Origin: Hemicentrotus pulcherrimus | Taxonomy: Eukaryota; Echinodermata; Echinoidea; Camarodonta; Strongylocentrotidae | NCBI GenBank assembly: GCA_003118195.1 | Contig: BEXV01000171.1 | Span: 60,202-124,201, forward strand | Direction: 5' to 3' | DNA: 64,000 nucleotides | Part shown: positions 12,345 through 27,300 of the stretch, piece after piece | How the letters are laid out: every line of letters begins with the position of its first letter | How positions within the stretch are numbered: position 1 is the first letter of the stretch | Position numbers and translations under genes: made by a program | The notes under the pieces: generated by a model | Databases searched by the model: none | Told to the model about the DNA's origin: nothing | Seen by the model: only the letters and a program-made list of their open reading frames with translations

Positions 12345-15300
12345 GTATTTAAAAAAAGATGATGTTGTAATGTCAATTTGTCCCGTCATTTAGTTACTAG
12401 ATAATATTGACTCTATTAGGTGCTTTTAATCAAAATATTGAACTCTTCCCAATTGTTGTAAGTATCATTAGTATAAGTATCAAAATTCAATACGTTGCCG
12501 ACATTTAAACACTTAGCATAACAAGTCATAATCATTTTACAAGTATTTAATATATAATGCTAGACATTTCTCTGAAATACTTCAAAGGTGACTCCTCCTT
12601 TTGGCTAGTCTTGCATCTTTAACAAATACAGTTAAAACATGGTTGAGGGGGAAGACAAATAGACTGGAGGCGGTTTGGAATTGCATTCAAAATCAAATTA
12701 TGAGGCGTTTGGGGGCTTGCATGTTGTCCAGTAATGCATGCACCATAACATGATTTGCAGGAGATGGTTTAAAGGGGTTTGTCACACAATGCTAGACAGT
12801 ATGAACAGTCGCAAACTATTTTAAGAGGCAATAGTCAGAAGTGAGCAATTTTTGTAGTTTTCGTATTACTAGCATGACAAATTGGGTCAAAAATGCACAA
12901 GGGTTAGTTTTTGGTGATCTAATTTTGTGTTTGGATTTATCTTGCCACCTGTTTACCGGGTATATATTGTTAGGTAATATTGTTATTACCATTATCATTA
13001 CTATTAAGGCTGATAACATTTTTTAAGAATTGGACCGTAATATTTGAATGACAGCTATAGAAAAAATTAACCCTTATATGTTCTGAACTTGGTTTTTTTT
13101 ATGCCACTAAATTTTTTAACAAATCAACATGTAAATGATGTGTGAAGGAATGAAATTGAAAGGTTGATACACTCATTAAATTTCATACTCTGTTTACAAG
13201 TCAAGAACCATACTCCCATTGCCAAATATACGAGTATAATTCTAAATGGCAGGTGCATTTTTACTTGGGTTGATTCATGATTGATGAAAAACAGATTTCA
13301 TTGTGTAATGACATTTCCATTTGCATTGCTGCTTTCTTTTTCTTTTCTTCATTATTGCAATTGAAAAACAGAATGAACTTGACAGGTTCCTACATTGTCT
13401 CCAATACTAGGCTTTTTACTTATTAGATTTAGAATATTTTTTTCCAAATTGTTACTAACACTGACAGAAAAATTGGCTGAAAGCAAAGTGTTTTATTTAA
13501 AAATAATAGGGAGTAGATCCATCAACACACACACAATGTATACTAAATTGACCTTGCATGTATGTTACAGTGATTAAAACCATGACATTCAGACTTGTTT
13601 TGAAACTACCACTTTAGATGATTCGATACCATGAAAAGAAAACATACAAATGATACAAACAGAGGGGTTTTGTCCAAAACTTGATATGAAAACAGGATAT
13701 TTATGTTTCAAAAAGAAAAAAGAAAAAATATGTTCAAGTGATACAAACAAAGAGATGTTTTGTCCAAAAGGTGGTTTTAATACAGCATATTTATGTTTCA
13801 AAAATAAGGAAAAAAAATATTGATACAAATGAAACAAACAAAAACATGTTTTGTCCAAAAGTAGATATTAATACAGGATATTTAATTTTAAAACTGTTTT
13901 GTGATTGCAAAAATAATTTCCAAGCACAGGTGATGCCCGAAACAATAAGAATTGATATTTAATTAATAGAACTTTATCAATAATGTAATAGAGTACGTAG
14001 AATGGACTGATATAGCAATGTAAAATGTAATTATTAGTTTTTCGTAATATCCTAAGGAATTTCTTTCTTTTTTAAATTCTAAAATCCTTAAATCTGAGCA
14101 GTTGGAATGTTGGGCTTCTACTAGAATTTTGAACAGTTTCTGTATTTTTTTATTTCGCTGATTTCCTTTAACAGTTCCACCTGAATTCCTGGAGATGCCT
14201 ACAAACACCTACGCCAGGTTGGGTTCTACCGAGACCCTCCCGTGTACTGTTTACGGTATTCCGACACCCTCCATACAATGGAAGAGTCATGGGGATGATG
14301 TTGACTTGCTGGCTGATGGTGATTTCTTGAGCGTTGATAACCAGGGACTGACGATTCGAGACTTGACTGATCAGGACTCCGGTATTTACCAGTGCCTTGC
14401 CAGCAACCGTTGGGGCAACATCCAAGCTACGGCTCAACTGATTGTGCTTCCAGAAGGTAAGTCAAAGACTGTTACGTCTTGAAGAAGCCCTTGACTTTAT
14501 CCTGCAGAATCATGGAAAACTTGTAAATAATCTACTATCAGAATCCTAGGAAGCTCCTTTTTACCACTACCAGATAAGTTGTCAAACACCTTGCAACTAT
14601 CAACTTTATTTCTAATGCACTACAACAAAACCAGCTTGATATCACAAGAAATTGGTTTACTTTATAATGTTAAAACTTCCGATTATCTCGTTAGAGTCTT
14701 ATGAATTTGTAAGGAGCAGCATTGAAACATTTCTCTAATCAGAAAATTTGTATATATTGTCCAAAAGTATATACTTTACTTTTTATTATTTGTCCCCTAT
14801 GAATTGAGAGGAAAAGTTTGAGTATTAATTTCATAATGGGATATAATGTTCTGCCAATAGCTACCACATCAAATAAGTAAGTCAAGACAGTTTTGTGGAA
14901 CATGTAATTTAGGTTTTTACATCAAACACGCATTTGTTTTTCACCCTCCTTGACTCTTGTAGACCAGATTTATGAAACACATGTTACATCAATACTACCA
15001 AGTCAGATACAATTCCATACAATCACATTGACATGTTTGTGTCACATATATACTCTTTACTTCATTCTAGCCACAAAATCATTAAATGAGAGTGAAAACT
15101 GCCTCCATGACATTCGGGCCATTTACATCACTTGTCCAAAAGCGAGAAAAACAAGTATTTCCCCTGTATAACAAAATATTACCTAGCGCAGGTGCAAGAG
15201 GTCCTGCCTTACCTATGTAAAGTACTCTGATACAATAAAATAAGGTATTCATGCCATGAAAAGTATTGCCATCGATCTTGAAAAATTCAATACGATTATT

Positions 15301-18300
15301 ATTGATTGCTCTTAGGTTATGCAGTTTCATTGCGTTTGAAAAAATAGCAAATATTAGACCAAGACTTTGTTTTTATCTTGCCAATGTTCTACATTGATCT
15401 GGAAGTCAATAATTGAATTTGTGATGAAGAGTTTCATATCACTAGGACAGGGTAGACGTCAGAAAGTTCTGAAAGCAAAGAAGGAGAATACCCTCTGGAG
15501 ACTCTTTTATTAAACAATCTATGAAAAGAGGGTCAGAACATCTAACTGACAAGAATTTTAAGTAACAGTTTTGATTTGATAAAAGCTACTCTGCGCACAC
15601 ACTTTCTTCATTCCCAGTTTTTTTTTCATTAAACCTTTATGTAAACATCAGGACAAAGAATAATGAGCATCCATGTAAGACGAAAGTTGAACAAAGTTAA
15701 ATATAAAGATATCCACAGGAGTTTCAGTATATAGGAAGTGACGCAAATAGCCTCATAAAACTTTGATGTCAGATTGCATACGCATGCATTAAGATGCTGT
15801 TTTAATGGATATAAAATCATGTGTGACAGCGGGACCAACCTAGCTGTAAGGCTTGACACGATGATCAACCGTCAACTAATGAGATAACAGCTTCTGCTTG
15901 CTTTAAAAGTGATGAGGATCAGAAGAAAACTAGGTCAAATAAATCAGTTTGGAGAGTGAGAACGGGAGGAGCACTGCCGGTGCTGCCATTGAGTGAGCTT
16001 GGACTGATTTATTGTGAAATGTAGCAGGCTTACGTATCATTGGATGATGGGGTATATTAGCCAATGGAAGTCTTATCATTTGGTGGGTCAGGTAGTTGCC
16101 ATGTGTTTTTCTCTTGAATCTGTAGAAGCCTGGCTGTTTTTCTATTTGTATCCATTCCTGAGGAGTTAGCTATGGTGTTGTGTCTGTAAACAGTGAGTGG
16201 GGATATATTATGCAGCCAGTATAGTGCATTTCCATCCACTCTGTAGTTTCTTTTTGTAGTTATTAATTTTAATTGTCACAAATATTCTTTTCATTTTGCT
16301 TTATTAAAGCTTAAAAAGCAGTGTTGAAATTGTGAAACACTTCATATTTGGGAAATGTCAAAGTACAGAATTGTTATTAACACTTTTTACTATTTCAAAT
16401 AAAAGTCATGCACCTGCAAATGCTGAATTAGACACAGAAATTGCACATCATTTTAAAAGAGAATTTTGTTACCTTATATGATTATTATAAAACTATGAAT
16501 GGAATATTTACTACACCACTGTTACTGATCAAACTTTCCCAATAAATACATCAGCCCTGTATTTCACCAACCATTCAAATGTCTTTCACGAGAGCTCTCT
16601 TTGGGAAACTCTGCTGCTGCGGACCAGTGTCGTCTTACCGTGCATTATTCATAGATCGGGCACAGAAACTGGGGAGAATCATTGCTAATTCAGCACTCAG
16701 ATGCGTGACTAAAAATTCATGCAGAACCAGGACATGGGGATTAATTCAATCATACTCCAGCCCTGGACTCTCTCCTAAATATGCAGCTTGTGTTTCTGAT
16801 ATGCTGTTTATGTCTTGAACCAAGGCAGGGACGGTGCCAATTTGCAACCGGAGAGACAAAATGGGATCGTGTTGAGATCTTTTATTCATTATTTCCACAT
16901 ACAAAATCATCTCCTGCAAACAAATTGTGTCTCTGTCTGGGAATGAGAGGTAGAAAACAAACAAATTATTCAATGAAATGCTGGAGACAGGGTCATATGC
17001 CTTTAAGCAATATTTTTCCATTCCTTAAAAACGACCCTCCAAAAATCAATTGCAGTTGCCTGTGGTTAGAAAAGGATTTTGAATGAAAGAAAATGTTAGA
17101 AAGCACATTGAATAACTACTAAATCAATGTACTAAACAGCCCCAAGAAAACATCTTGATATTAAACAATATCTGGTGGTTGTCTTTATGTTATATGGAAA
17201 AGAGAATAACATGATATACCTTCATTTTTATGTCTCTTCCATTATTTGATGAATATGAATGAAATCATCATTTACATGATGCAGTTGGTGAAATTATATT
17301 AGTATTTTTAGGTTGTTTGTGTTTCGATATCTACTTTAGATAGCTTGCACTAGTGAATGAAAACAAATTCTCAATATCATACAAACCTTGATTGGATTTA
17401 ATAATTTGCAATAGATAATACCCCTATACTTTAATACTTTAATATATTAACTCGATAAAAAAAACATTTTGATACTAATAATCTGTTTTTGAATAGCACA
17501 CGTAGCATTGTCATGTGCTTTCAAAATACTCTAGCTTTATTTAGCTTAGTCAGTTGCTATCACACATTGTAATGTCAAATATATCCTACCAAGTTTGATT
17601 TAACTCGCAAAGAGATTCAACCTTATACAACTAGTATCTGGCTCATTTAAGGGCACAGTGCTTTTATTGTGAGAGAACAAACCATAAGACAAAACAAGAT
17701 TCTTCAGGATATATAACAATCTTATGAGATCTTTGTCTTAATTCATGTAGTACAGGAAGAATAGCATTTACAATTTTTTTAGTTGAACTTTCAAAAAAGT
17801 TTAATAATTAATGGACAAAGAACAAAAATCATGTAGTTATAACCTATCACTGTAACAATTTAGACAATGCATTGGTTGAAATGTGTTTGGTAGACCAAGC
17901 TGTGAAAGGTCATTACATCAATAGACATATTTGTTGAGATATGCATATGCTTGGTGTGTGCCCTTCTGAAAAAACACAAGAAAATACATAATCTTCTAGC
18001 ATATAGGAATCAAACTAGGTATATTCCTGTGAGTGGAGTTTTTTTTATATTGTCTCTCAGGGTTTGTATCACTTTGTCTTCTTTGCATTATCTTACTGCC
18101 TTTGAGTAGGATTCAAACCGATCCCAATCTTTGGAAAGCAGGCTTGAGATGGTAAGATTACCAAGGGTTATTTTGAGTAAACGTGGAAGAGGAAAAACGG
18201 CGAGGGCTGTCACCTGCATCAATCCTAAAAAAACCGCACTCTTCTCCTGTCTCCATGAATAATGCAGAAAGACCGCTCTCTCATCCATTATTCACCTAAC

Positions 18301-21300
18301 ATCGTGTTTCTCTTTTGTAACGCTATTTTTTTCCCCTACACTTTTCCTCTCACCTGAACCATTATCATCATTGTTGCCATGGAAACAGAATATCTTTAGG
18401 GAGAAATTAACTTGATAGCATCATATGCAGAGCCTTGTCAAAAGTATGTGTGTTACATTCTCACGGGAGAATGTTGGTGTGACAGCATAGAAAGTGAGTT
18501 ATAATAACAGAGCCTCATAAGCTACACACTCAGCAGGTATAGACAGATATTTGGTTGTGATTTCAAGTGCATTTAGAAGGACGAAAGTGAATGTTGAGGA
18601 ATTTCTTGATTTGCTCTTCTTTCTGGCAAGAGATGTTACTTGGAACATCTGAAGGCAGATGTTTTGTTTTAAAGTTCATTTCATATATATTCACACAATT
18701 GTGATGCAACTATTGTATCTTTTTGAAGATTCACCCTCTAGTTATCAAGTTTACATCTCCTGGAAGATCAAAATATAACCTGTGTGCATTTACATGTGTA
18801 CATGTAGCATTTAAAAGTATTTCCCCATCAACATATAGGTTTTGAAAACATCCATAGTCATGAGGATATACATGAGAATGGCCTCATATGCCCTCAAAAT
18901 GTTTGCTTGCCCCAGAAAAATTATATTCAGATTTCATAATTTTTTCATAAACTGGGTTTTTATTGATATGGCTGCATGTATAATTCAATAATATCTTGAG
19001 CAAAGACGTAACATATTACACTTATTGGAGCAATTTCATTTGCACCAATGAAACCCCTTGCATATTTTCTTTACATTTGTAGTGAGCATTTATTTGAAAT
19101 GGGTTAATTTTCTCTTCTTTTATTAAATTTCTGTGAGGGAGAGTGAAATAAGTATCTTATCAAGTTATTGGGGACAAGAAATATATGGATATGTGTATTA
19201 TAGCTTTCAGAGGGGAAATAGTTTTAAGGTTCATCTTTTGCTTGGTTTAAATTGTGACTAGTACCTTTTTAGTATGTATAGACAATAAATGAGGATTTCA
19301 TCATACACAGAACATTAGGAAGATCTAGAAATATTCCAGTACCTCCTTATAGTGTCACTTTGTAGAATTACATTGAATTCTTTATATAACCAGAGCAGAA
19401 TATAACTTTTTTAGCCTGGAATTTTGACTTTCACATAGGAGATTGTTAATTTTTTAAAAAATTCATCACCATGGTACTAATGCAGTCGCCTTCTTTTGGA
19501 TAGCTTGAATTTTTCTTTTTTTCTATGGTTGGGTTTCCAGTGTTTCTGCCCTTTTCCAATGTCTTTCCTTGCATAGAGATTATAGCTATCCTGATCAGGA
19601 ATTGCTGAAAGCTTTTGTGCATATAATCCTCCTTCCCTTCTTGTGTTCTTCCGTCTTCATATCACCAAACACTCGAGCTTAATCAATAGAGATTGCACTG
19701 GCGTTGCCCAGGGTGGGCAACTTGATCCTCATCCTAGTTCGCAGGTTTCTTCAGGAAGAAGGCGTATCACCTCTCCCGCTCATCCAGAATCGAGGATTTG
19801 GGCGATTACTATGACAACGTGAGCCCGTATTCCTAGTTGCCTGTGGCTGGGTAAAAAACCCTCATGTTCCTCCACACGCAACTCTTGCCAGAAATACATC
19901 TCCAATCTTTCTAGCCTCTTCTTGTCATCTTCTTTGGGACTCTTGCTTGAAGGATTCCTGGTGAAAGGTCACTGCAACTTGTATGTATCTCAAGGAACAG
20001 GGTCATCCAGGTCCTTTCTTGTCAATATAGCAGGTTTTTTGGGGTTCTTGATATTGCACTCCTTGCTATCTTCTCAGTTTCTGTGAAGTGACAGTGAGGT
20101 CGCATGTTCGAGGTAGCATTTCCATAATTTGAAGATATACAAGAAACTGTGATGAGCATTGAATTAATGAAATCAAGTTGTCAGCACCCTTGTATCTACA
20201 TATAATCCCTTCCCAATCGATCTCTCACCCTGTGGATAGTACCCATGTTACATCTTTTCGTTTGCAGTGACACCTTTTTCTGTCCCCTGCATCTTTAGAA
20301 TGGATACTTCTATCCTCATCTCAAGTGTAGCTTTTGTCTGTCTTTACTCTTTTTATTTGTTCCCCTCCAACTTGCGGTTTCATCGGCCACTGTGTATTCA
20401 TAAAGATCACTTGTATTTTTAGTTCATGTCTTGCTTTATTTTTCTATTTTCTTCTTATGTGATTGACATAGTTTCTAGCTGTAAGATTATCCCTAAATAT
20501 CACGAAAAAAAGATTTGGCAATTGAATACAAGTACATGTAACAAAATGCCTATTGTACTGATTGAATGTAGATGAATTATTCATGAGTATCCTTCATTTC
20601 AGATTTTTCTGACCTCCTTGCCCCTTTCCGTTGCCACTTTAGAAATCTCTGGTATGGGTGATTGAAAATAAGTGACACGGTCACTATCTCTTCTCCTTGC
20701 TCAAATTGCTGAAATTTGATCATTTAAGTGAATGTCTAAATGGCTACATGGCGCGTGACTCAGTCATCTTAACAGTAACTGGTGGTCCTGTGATTGACAG
20801 ATTAGGAGAAATGTATTGGATGGAAGGAGGGATTGGGGAGGGGATGGTGGGAGGGAAGGAGGGAGAGAGAGAGAGAAAAAGAAAGAGAAAGAAAGAGAGA
20901 GAGAGAGAGAGAGTGAGAGCGGGAGAAAGAGGAGAGAGAGGGGAGAGAGGGAGAGAGTGAGAGAGGGAAGGTTGATGAGGGGTTACACTTTCAGAGTGGT
21001 GACAACTATCTCATCCTGGTTAATAACCTTGTCACTCTCCTATGCAGAAATGTCAAGTTAATGGTGAATGGCATTTAGAGCTTAAAATATCAGGAGGTTT
21101 AAATCCTTTTCTGACTATGATCAAGCCATCCAGATCAATCCACATGCATTGAACAACAGTTACCTCAGCTGCCAAGACATGTCGATAATCGCCTCAAATC
21201 CAACCACATTGCCGGTTCCCACAAGAAAACAGTTTCCAGCTCATCTCCTGAGACTAGCTTCCATAGATTTTCTTACCGTGGTTCTTTCAAGTCAAGGTAC

Positions 21301-24300
21301 CCCAAAACTCTCTCGCAACCCTTGCGCACACATGCACATAGAGAGTCGTGCCTGAGCTGAGCAACGGGTAACAATAACATCACTTGTAGCGTTGGTGGGG
21401 TTTAATTTCACAAATGTTTGCTGTCAAACCTGCCCCCGGGCCCACAGCCTCAGGTAAAGAGACCATTGATGTTGAATCCATGTTTATCCACCACTTGGCT
21501 GAATGTTACTTTTTTGGACACGTCACATTGGGGAGGGTGTGCTAGCTGACAAGGGTTACCCTAGCCAGGAGTTGCCTATACCTCTGGTAGAGAAACATGA
21601 TCTACCATGCTTGTATTGCAATCCTTTCTAAGAGGTAACTAGTCTGGATAGTTTTATATCCACCGTCAAACTCATCAAGAAGTGTATGCCTGCCTCCAAA
21701 GAGATTAGAAGAATACAGGCAGGAGGAGGATAATGAGGTTCGGAATATAGAGTTGAATGACCATGAAGACATTGGTTCCAGCTCTAAGAGTTTAAAGAGA
21801 TAATATAGAGCCATCTGCTCAGGGGATGTAAGCTACCTGATTATTGGATAATGGAACAAGATAGCAGATATTAACAAACATCCACATGAGCTTTTTTATG
21901 TTCCTTTAGAAGTGAATAAGAATTTATATATATTTCCCTGGTAACGCATACCATTTAGATGAAACATAAGCAGGATTTTGATACTCATCTGATGCAACAG
22001 AATACATGTGATAATGTATTCAAAGTACATTTTCATCTAATATAAATTACACAACTTTCTATTTATAATATGATATAAAGCTCCCTTTTTTTCCAGAGAG
22101 AAAGCAAGAAAGCAGTTGAAACGATGAATTTTCAAAATATCAGTTCATTTTCAACTGTAATATATATGTTGCAAATTGACATGAAATATTGTAGAAGCTA
22201 AGAAGAATCCTAGTTTCTTTTCCACATGTGATGTTCAAAATGTAAATGTTTCATCTTAATCTGAATTAATAGCTTTTTATTTATACTGCTGCAGTTATAT
22301 TTAGTCATATATGTTAGTGAAAAGATTGGTGCCCCAACTTAAAAAGAGTTGTGACGGATTTCATTGATCACAATTAATTGCAACTCCTATCTCTAAAGTA
22401 CAGCATTGCGATTGATTTTAAGTTGTGATTGATCGTAACTCTTTATATTACAGCGCCCCGCCCAGAACTCCTACTCCTGGTTTAGCTGGAAAAGGTTAGG
22501 GAAAAAATAAGTTGTTTGAAGGCGTCATGAAAAATCTGTCATAAAAAATGAAGGGAATATATCCAAGACAAATCCCTAAACTTTAAGAGCTGGCTCATAC
22601 GAAAACATGATCTACATTCAGTTTAAAATACAAATAGTAAATAAATCAACAATTCATTCAGTTAACCCTTTGGCTACAGGAACCAGATGGTCCCTGTGTT
22701 ATCTCTATGGACATGAGAAAATCCAGTAGATAATGGGTTAAGTTCAAGTAACCTATATGTTTTCGGGACGTAAATGGTTTCCAGCCAGCGTCATATTTTC
22801 ATTTATGTCATTAATTTTTTTTTTCTTCTTCAAACGGATACATCTCTTACATCGGGAAAAAGGCAGAGATACAAAAATGGAAAACAATCTTACATGTAGT
22901 GAAGGAGGGGGCCTCAAGAGAAATCAAATTTAGCTTGGTGAGAGTGAGAAAATGGCATCAAATATGCATTGGTTCTCACTGCAACCAAGATCAATATTTA
23001 TATCTCATCACCAAAAGTGTGGGCAGTGGCCAGTGTGATTGATAGCTCTAATCATGGGATTACAGCGTCTAAATTTGGGCCTGTTTGGAGGGAAAACATG
23101 GTCAGTAGACTGCCTTGTTTGTACGTCTGACCATCAGTCTGTCTCGATCCCCTCCCAATCCTCCTCCTCCTCATCCCTCTCTTTCCAAGTTTACTTCATC
23201 TATTTTTGCAGAAATTAGATATGTTGATTTGTTGATACAACTAAAACTAATCATGTTTTTTTTTTCATGGGAGGATTTTCATTTATCATTTTCTGCATGG
23301 TTTGACATACAAGATGGCAGCTATTTGATTAAAAAGACAGTTTCACAAGTTTGATTTTGTGAGCTTTAATCCATTTGCCATTTGTACAACACATGGATTA
23401 CCGGTACTGTATGAAATAAACCAAGTAAAGGCAAGCTATGGAAGTACAAACAGAAGTGTTGGTTTATTCACTAATGTCAAAGAGTGCCCTGGATTTTTTT
23501 TCTTTGTTTAAGGTTCTCTAGACATTATTTTTAATAAGGATCCCGATAGTTCAAGACAAATGCATCTTCAGTGCAAAAAATAGAGCATGTTTATGTTGGA
23601 ACTGATAAATTGGAATTAAGAAAGAATATGGAAACTTTAGAGATAGTGCTTGCTGCTTGTCAAGCAAATGTATTTGTGTATTTATGATGTTCTTTTTTTC
23701 AGGTTTATTGATGTTCAATGTACAAGATTTGACAGTCTTAGAAATAGAGCAGCAAACAAATAAATTACAAAACAAAACAGGAAGAAAAAAAATTAACAAC
23801 AACAACAACAGCAATTTCAACAGGGTTTTGATTAGGTGTATTTCAGGGGATGCTGTGAATTTCATAGATTAGAATCAAGATGGAAAGATTGGAGACAAGA
23901 GAAGAGATATTGGCTGCTCGGAGTCAAAGGCAAAATAAGACTCAGTACGTACCACACATAGCCGTCAGCTCTCTAGGCACTGAGCACAAGATTAATTGCA
24001 TTGTCGGGCTAGAAGAAGGAGAAGAAGCGGGGCAACAGCTAAGGCTGTTTACCAACAAGCTAAGGCCTGCTCCAGGCAGATAAACTTAATTTGAGCCATA
24101 TCTTGAAATCTATAGACGTAAATATATCTAGGGCTCAGCCTCTGTATGACTCTCAGACATGAGAGGCGCTTGATCAAATGTTACCGCTTTCGGGCATTCT
24201 CTTTTTTTCTTCTAATTCTGATCCTTTTCTATTTTGTTTCCATTGTATATATTATTAGATGAATATTCCTCATGACTGTTGGCTGGTCATTGGGGAATTA

Positions 24301-27300
24301 CAATTTAGAAGCAAAATAGAATTGCTATTTCTGGCTTATTCATGTTACGTGTGCAACAGCACTATATTTACACTTCATATAATATATTTAAAACTATTTT
24401 TGGAAAAGGCTAATTACAGTGATGTAGATCAGAATATCTAGAGGACTGTGAAAACATACACCCTCATTCTAGCAGGTATCTAGATTATTGTTCCTGTACT
24501 CTTTTGGAACTTTCTGACATTTTCTGAACACTTTACATTCTTATTGCTACTGCATACATTTCCAACACAGTTGCACATCAGTTATACCAAAATCAAATTA
24601 TATCAACCCACTTAAAAAAATACTGCACAAAAGAAAACATACCAAAGACATCAAATTTCAATTTGCTTAAACATTGGCAGAATGTTATATCAAACCAGTA
24701 CAATATTGACATTGTATCAGTTCCTTCAAATTATGCTATATCATGGTTATATAAAATCATTCAAGTGTTTTGTATGTCTTTAAACATGTAAGTTACTAAT
24801 CAGTCCACTATTCAGTTAGGCACTTTTCAGTAAATTAGATTCATTTTAATGATAGACATGTATTTGATGTATTTTCAAGAGAAAAGATATATTAAGTCTC
24901 TTGCTCTTATCAATTATTTTTTACTGTTTTTTTTTACTATAAAAGATTAAGATAAAAATGATCGAATGAAGATAATATTTTTCATGACATGTCATATTGA
25001 TGAGCCCTACCCCACCCGATGTCCCTTGGCCATATTTTGTGCATGGTTGTACGTTGTACCTTTATTTTGATCCTAATTTATTTACATTATATGATGTTTT
25101 ATTATAGACAGCATTATTGTGTCTGCACATTAATGTTCCTGCAGTTTTAATTTTCTTTGTGAATATGTGCTCTGTTTTGTGCTTTTTATTTTTGCATTGA
25201 CTTTATAGCTGACTCTGTGTTTTAATATAATAACTATGGTGGATTCACAATCCACAGCGCCATAACTGGATAAAGTCGACAAAAAATATCAGCTGTAGCT
25301 TTTTTATATACCAAGGGGATTTAATCCAAATTTTTTGGTGGGGAAGGTTTGAATAGCATATCATGTGTGATTTTTTTTACCCTACCTTATTGACCCTACT
25401 CACATCGTTTTGGCCAATTTAACAACAACAAAACAATTTTGGATAGGAAACTGAGCGTTATAGTCACTTTTGATTAGGGATAATTTTTCCAATCATTATT
25501 ATCAACAAAGGAGATTTGAAAGGCCCTCTCTATGTAAAAATGTGCCCTGCAAATGCTAGCAAAAGTGGTCAAACCCTGAGCTCATCAAAAACAATTTGGG
25601 TCATTTTTGCCAACAAAAGACAATTTCTGTTGATTTTTTTCCAAAATCAGACCAAACTTTAAGTTAATTGACAGGTGGCTTTTGACATCCAAATTCACTA
25701 TCAAAATATGCACTGATATCAGAACAATCAATCTTGTTGAATGAATTAATATAGTTTGGACCACTTTGGTCATTTGGATCGGTAGCAAGCATTTTGCTGC
25801 GCTGCACTGGTTGAATCATGTCGCAAGCTGAAAAATTTGCTTGTCAACAATACGGCTTGCCGGTGGGGGTGCTGTTCATTGTGAATCCACCTTATTGATA
25901 AATAACATGTTCATAAGACCTATGTATCTATTTGAAGAGAAATACATAGCAAGAGCATTAAGCTTGATACTGCTCCTTTTTATAAATGTAATCCAACCCC
26001 TTTCTACTGTTCAGCAGCATTATTTCTATGGTATACACTATTTGTGCAATTTGTTAATGCATTTACCTACGTTTTTATGTCTACCATGTAAATTGGACAA
26101 TTACAATCAAACCTAATCTTTTGACAGTTCATATGAAATAAACTTGGATATTTGACGAATTAGCTTAAGAATACCTGCTCATAGAAATAACTTATTGAGA
26201 AGTAATCAGTGGATAGAGAAATATGAAGCCCTTTATGTATGCAAATTGGGATACAATGATAACAATTGAAATATTTATTATTCCATTCTCATTTGTGTTA
26301 GCTATGTGTTGTCATAACATGATATATTTTAGCAGATTGATTTTGAGTTCTGTCATCAAGTGTTCTTATTCTGCATGTCTCATGAGTACTCCCAGTCTGC
26401 ATGTATATGATCCTGATAAAGTAAGTATGGAATGCTTCATGTTTATGATTTTATATTGTTGCCATTTGTGACTTGCATGGTTGCAGCATGTTTTTATATA
26501 TTGCATTTGTGTTTGTCTTTGTGTTTGCATGCCACTCCCCACCCCTCCCTTGATGATCCATCTCCCACTCCCACCCCCTCTGCCCACCAAACCTTCCCCC
26601 TGATCAGGAGTTGACCCCCCTGCACAGCCACTACCCATCCCCTCCATACCTCTACCCATTGACGTGCCAAACCCCTTACCAACTGAGTTACCTGTTCTTC
26701 CTGATGAAGAAACTCCTACTGGACCCGTGGCTACCGCACCTCTTGACCTGAGTGCCATAAGTGTTCAACCTCAGAGCATCACGTTGTCTTGGAGACCACC
26801 AACTTTTATCCCAGGATCTCTCCTTCGATATCAGCTCTATCTTCAGAAGGATGAAGAGGGCGCTAGGTAGGTGATCAGTAACTCAACTCCCTACAGCTGA
26901 AATATGATATCTCTGATTTTAATGTCCAATGCTAAAATAATTGTTTCATCCTCTTAACTGGAACATCAGTATCTTTCTATATTCAATGGGCAATGTTTTA
27001 AAGTCATTTTACATGCTTTAAGTCTTAGTGCAAATATTTGTTACTTCTAAAAATACATGCTAAAAATTTGTTTCTAGATATGAATAGAAGGAGGAGGATT
27101 TGAGTGGTGACGAGGGTATTCTTGAAGAAAAAAAAAACAGCTCATGCTCATGAAGTTAAAGGGAGTGGGTCGTCAGTTTCCATGTGCAGAAGACCGTAAT
27201 TCGCTGACACCAGACTAGATGGAAATACCATTAATGGGAGTACAAATCTGCACACAGCGAACCCATTGGCCCATCAAGAATTACCCCCTAGTCTCTCGGA

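Larger units (their letters stand above)
10746..14174. other. Intron 4, with nested MITE and tandem repeats
   Basis: A 3.4 kb intron. It carries a nested inverted-repeat element at 10815-11379, an (AT)n tract at 12310-12346 and a three-copy tandem repeat at 13652-13910. No exon was recognised. Confidence 0.65.
14457..26607. other. Intron 5, 12.2 kb, largest intron
   Basis: This separates the Ig module from the FN3 module. It holds a polypurine tract (20850-20970), a foldback repeat (22336-22460), a possible small TTAA-type element (22662-22741), a 654-bp inverted-repeat element (25238-25891), and stretches less AT-rich than their surroundings near 18090-18290 and 19640-20100, which could be regulatory. 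No exon-like open stretch with matching phase was found. Confidence 0.55.

Noticed and set aside
26366..26758. 130-codon minus-strand Gly-rich frame
   Set aside because: Antisense shadow of the Pro-rich linker of exon 6 and its pyrimidine tract.
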